A DNA stretch of 7,965 nt. It comes from an uncultured Bacilli bacterium (GTDB lineage: Bacteria; Bacillota_I; Bacilli_A; RF39; UBA660). The notes beneath the pieces were generated by a model. The model searched no databases. It was given only the letters and a program-made list of their open reading frames with translations, and had not been told where the DNA came from. The position numbers were made by a program, and so were the translations under genes. Location: the NCBI GenBank assembly GCA_934101115.1, contig CAKOPW010000038.1, positions 1-7,965 of the forward strand. The letters run 5' to 3'. This document shows, in pieces, positions 5,574 through 7,965 of this stretch (position 1 is the stretch's first letter; every line of letters begins with the position of its first letter).

Positions 5574-6325
5574 GATTCTCTCTTATAATATGGTAAATTA
5601 AATTTATGATAAGCATTATTATGAAGTTTTTCTATTTTATCACTTATTTTTTTATCCAATTTTTCACCGTTCATATATTTTTTTATATCAGCGTAAGTAA
5701 CTCCTAATTTATCCTCATCTGTTTTATTTGATAAACCGTCACTAGGAGCTTTATATAATACAGAGGCTGGTACATTTAAAACTTCACCAATTTTAATAAC
5801 TTCATCAACTGTATAATCTGTTAAAACTCCTATGTCATGAACAGAATCTCCACCTTTAGTAAAATAGCCTACAAATAATTCACTTTTATTACTAGTTCCA
5901 GCAACTATATAAGTTTTATGAGTTAAAGCTGTTTTCAATGCAGCTAAATAGTAAACAGCACTCATTCTTAATCTTGGTTTTAAATTGATATCACTATTTA
6001 AAGTTTCTTCATCAGTAAAGTTTCCTAATAAATCAACTTTCCCTTTTATTGCCTCAAAAGCATCAGTTAAATCTAAATCGACAAGTTCAAAACCGAATGC
6101 ATCACTTACAAGTTTTGCATCCTTTTTGTCGTTTTCTTTTGAATGACATGGAAGTGTTACTCCTAAAACGTTTTCTTTACCTATTGCTTCACACATAATT
6201 GCAGCAACTACAGCAGAATCTTTTCCTCCACTTATACCTAAAACACAACCACCTAAATTATTATCTTCATAGTACTTTCTTATAAAATTTATAATATTTT
6301 TTGTTTCTTTCTTTGCATTAAACAT
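5570..6325 (-). CDS. nadE: Ammonia-dependent NAD(+) synthetase
   Basis: A 251-residue enzyme catalysing the last step of NAD synthesis: nicotinate adenine dinucleotide + ATP + NH3 -> NAD. The N-type ATP pyrophosphatase loop is SGGKDS at residues 32-37. Also visible are LKPRLRM at 115-121, GTSNKSE at 143-149 and GYFTKGGD at 153-160, followed by the PSDGLSNKTDEDKLG segment at 194-208, all typical of NadE. There is no N-terminal nitrilase-type glutaminase domain, so the enzyme should use free ammonia, or an amidotransferase encoded elsewhere. At 251 residues it is slightly shorter than the roughly 270 of typical single-domain NadE. The start follows a perfect AGGAGG by 8 bases. The TGA stop overlaps the nadD start as ATGA, a 4-base overlap typical of coupled translation. 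Confidence 0.95.
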   Translation of the reverse strand: MFNAKKETKNIINFIRKYYEDNNLGGCVLGISGGKDSAVVAAIMCEAIGKENVLGVTLPCHSKENDKKDAKLVSDAFGFELVDLDLTDAFEAIKGKVDLLGNFTDEETLNSDINLKPRLRMSAVYYLAALKTALTHKTYIVAGTSNKSELFVGYFTKGGDSVHDIGVLTDYTVDEVIKIGEVLNVPASVLYKAPSDGLSNKTDEDKLGVTYADIKKYMNGEKLDKKISDKIEKLHNNAYHKFNLPYYKRES

Positions 6326-6326
6326 T

Positions 6327-7793
6327 TTATTTTCCTCCTAATTCTCTATTTCTTAAACTTTTTATCATATTATTTTTAAATTCAACATACTCTTGTGTTC
6401 CATCAACATAATAAGTATGTGGATTAACTTCTCTTTTTACTTCTGGATAAATCGTACTCATTTGAGCTTCACAATAATCACGCTTTTCTAGAAGTGTTGG
6501 ATCATCATAAACCAAAACACCATTATTAAATATTTGTTTTTGAAGTGGTACTAAAGTATAGTTGCTGATTTCACTTTGTTTTAAAATGTTTACTGGATCA
6601 ACTATTATTAATTTATCGCCTTTAACACTTTCTCCATGTCTTACCATAATATCAGCAAGAGCATAACCAGTTTCATTATCATATGCACGATATAGATCCT
6701 TAAAATCTGGATTTATAGTTTTAATTTCTTCATCACTTACTTTTATTTTAGGAATTCTCTTACCATCTTTAACTATAGCAACTTCTTTATAAACACATCC
6801 CATACGTCCTTCTGGCTTAGAAATATTATCACCTACTCCTAAAGAATCAATACAAGCTCCTTCATCTAAAAGTGATTTAATTGTTTTAGCATTTAACCCA
6901 TTACTTAAACATATTTGAGCATCATTAAGTCCAGCTTCATCTAACATTTTTCTTGCCATTTTAGAAAGATAAGCAAGATCACCAGAATCTATACGTATTC
7001 CTTTTAATCTATATCCGTTTGGAATTAAATATTCTTTAGCTACTTTAATTGCATTTGGAATTCCACTTTTTAATGTGTTATATGTATCAACTAAAAACAA
7101 GCAATTTTGAGGATGGACTTCTGCATATGCACGAAATGCTTCATACTCAGTATCAAATGATTCTATAAAACTATGTGATTGAGTACCCAAAGCTTGAATA
7201 CCGAGCATATTAGCAACATATGCATTACTTGTTCCTGAACAACCTACCATCATTCCATAAAGTGAAGAATCTATTGCTGCTTCCGGTCCGTCAGCCCTTC
7301 TACTTCCAAATTCCATAATAGGTATATTTCTAGGTGTCGCTTCAAAAATTCTTCTTGCTCCGGTGGCATGTTCCATAGCTCCATTTATTATTGATAAAAT
7401 TGAAGTTTCAACTACTTGAGCTTCAATTAATGGAGCTTCAACTGTAATTATTGGTTCATTCGGAAATACTGGAGTACCATCAGGTATAGCATATATATTT
7501 CCCGTAAATTTGAAATTTTTTAAATATTCAATAAAGTTTTCACTGTAACCATTTCTTCTAAAATAATTAAGTTCATCTTCTCCAAAATGTAATTTATTGA
7601 TGTATTCAATTACTTTATCAAGTCCAGCCATTATTGCATAACCTCCATCTGTTGGAACTTTTCTAAAGAAAACATCAAATACAGCAATTTCATCTTTCTT
7701 TTTAAATTTTAAATAAACCTCTGACATTGTAAATTCATACTCATCAGTTAACAATGTATAATTTCTTGGTAATCTTTCAATTTCTTTTTTCAT
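6327..7793 (-). CDS. pncB: Nicotinate phosphoribosyltransferase
   Basis: A 488-residue enzyme making nicotinate mononucleotide from nicotinate and PRPP with ATP, the entry step of niacin salvage (Preiss-Handler). Family features in order (ATG at 7793 as residue 1): YEFTMSEVY near residues 19-27; FFRKVPTDGGYAI near 42-54, the substrate-binding N-terminal region; FGSRRADGPEA at 162-172; GTQSHSFIES at 203-212 with His207 as the expected autophosphorylated His; VDTYNT at 235-240; RIDSGDL at 267-273; GVGDN at 319-323, in the phosphate-binding part of the barrel. Length is normal for the bacterial PncB type found next to nadE. Its TAA ends one base before the nadE ATG, and it starts one base after the previous stop, so translation is probably coupled. 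I chose ATG over a GTG at 7802 because of the ribosome site spacing. Confidence 0.95.
   Translation of the reverse strand: MKKEIERLPRNYTLLTDEYEFTMSEVYLKFKKKDEIAVFDVFFRKVPTDGGYAIMAGLDKVIEYINKLHFGEDELNYFRRNGYSENFIEYLKNFKFTGNIYAIPDGTPVFPNEPIITVEAPLIEAQVVETSILSIINGAMEHATGARRIFEATPRNIPIMEFGSRRADGPEAAIDSSLYGMMVGCSGTSNAYVANMLGIQALGTQSHSFIESFDTEYEAFRAYAEVHPQNCLFLVDTYNTLKSGIPNAIKVAKEYLIPNGYRLKGIRIDSGDLAYLSKMARKMLDEAGLNDAQICLSNGLNAKTIKSLLDEGACIDSLGVGDNISKPEGRMGCVYKEVAIVKDGKRIPKIKVSDEEIKTINPDFKDLYRAYDNETGYALADIMVRHGESVKGDKLIIVDPVNILKQSEISNYTLVPLQKQIFNNGVLVYDDPTLLEKRDYCEAQMSTIYPEVKREVNPHTYYVDGTQEYVEFKNNMIKSLRNRELGGK
6334..6339 (-). promoter_or_regulatory. Strong ribosome binding site of nadE
   Basis: A perfect AGGAGG 8 bases before the nadE ATG, embedded in the last codons of pncB (it encodes the Gly-Gly before Lys-stop). 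The same 17-base junction occurs upstream of ung. Confidence 0.85.
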
Positions 7794-7794
7794 A

Positions 7795-7965
7795 TTAAGC
7801 ACACTTCCTTAAATTTAATTTTTTTTCTTCTTTTTTTAATTCGTTAAAATCTATTACATATTGAATTCCAGCAACTTCCATAACTTCTTTTGCAACACTT
7901 TTCCAATGTTCACGATTATGATATTCAGCATCAAACGTATCTACAGCATTAGCTAAAAGAAACAT
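7795..7965 (-). CDS. Probable nicotinamidase / cysteine hydrolase, C-terminal end (partial)
   Basis: Only the last 56 codons are in the window, ending in TAA one base before the next ATG; the gene continues past the right edge, and the Met at the very edge is probably internal. The visible piece contains NAVDTFDAEYHN followed by a helix and then VAGIQYVID. This resembles the C-terminal end of isochorismatase-fold nicotinamidases, where a 'DAV.(S/T)F....H' segment is followed by a helix and a '(L)G.K(V/Y)(I/V)' strand. The catalytic Asp, Lys and Cys would lie in the missing part. The last ~15 residues are a Lys/Glu-rich tail. Being immediately upstream of pncB fits nicotinamide-to-nicotinate deamidation, the step that supplies PncB. 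The open frame is certain; the family call rests on a short match plus context, so another cysteine hydrolase is possible. Confidence 0.55.
   Translation of the reverse strand: MFLLANAVDTFDAEYHNREHWKSVAKEVMEVAGIQYVIDFNELKKEEKKLNLRKCA
7804..7810 (-). promoter_or_regulatory. Ribosome binding site deciding the pncB start
   Basis: AAGGAAG lies 10 bases before the ATG at 7793. It is only 1 base before the in-frame GTG at 7802, too close for initiation there. This favours the ATG, nine bases downstream of the longest possible frame. The site lies within the last codons of the preceding gene. Confidence 0.7.

Noticed and set aside
7810..7850. A-runs near the 3' end of the partial nicotinamidase as a programmed frameshift or riboregulator
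   Set aside because: They encode a simple Lys/Glu tail, the frame continues normally to a stop just before pncB, and such runs are common at this base composition.
1..7965. Mycoplasma-type genetic code (TGA = Trp)
   Set aside because: TGA serves as the stop of several intact genes and the Trp codons examined (toxin, ung, nadD) are TGG.

Overview
The window is very AT-rich DNA in which all eleven genes lie on the minus strand, so transcription runs from high to low coordinates. Every Trp codon I checked is TGG, and TGA is used as a stop (nadE, nadD, pncC, aminotransferase), so the genetic code is standard. Low GC, strong AGGAGG-type ribosome sites and gene packing suggest a low-GC Firmicute, plausibly a small-genome host-associated member of Bacilli/Erysipelotrichia or a non-mycoplasmal Mollicutes relative. 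This is an inference from style, not a taxonomic assignment.

Region 1 (about 766-7965) is one tightly packed operon for making and controlling NAD(P). In transcription order: the C-terminal end of a probable nicotinamidase (cut by the window edge), nicotinate phosphoribosyltransferase (pncB), ammonia-dependent NAD synthetase (nadE), nicotinate-nucleotide adenylyltransferase (nadD), a CinA C-terminal-type NMN deamidase (pncC), NAD kinase (nadK), a PLP-dependent aminotransferase of unknown substrate, a Nudix-domain repressor of the NrtR family, and uracil-DNA glycosylase (ung). Genes overlap or are 1-22 bases apart. The enzymes form a continuous route: nicotinamide -> nicotinate -> NaMN -> NaAD -> NAD -> NADP, with pncC recycling NMN into NaMN. 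No de novo genes (nadA/B/C) are present here. NrtR is the expected regulator, but the operon promoter and operator must lie beyond the right edge.

Region 2 (about 71-765) is a separate RelB/DinJ-YafQ type II toxin-antitoxin pair. It has its own perfect-consensus promoter (TTGACA, 17 bases, TATAAT) overlaid by an 11-bp-phased ATACATAT repeat, with an inverted repeat just upstream. A weak AT-rich hairpin follows the toxin stop. The toxin carries Arg where YafQ has its catalytic C-terminal His, so it may be attenuated.

No stretch over 300 bases lacks a gene. The non-coding parts are 1-112 (terminator and featureless AT-rich DNA) and 689-765 (toxin-antitoxin promoter). I see no RNA genes, insertion sequences or CRISPR. 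I found no convincing entirely new system. The most interesting points are the aminotransferase inside the NAD regulon, the altered toxin active site, and the phased promoter repeats.
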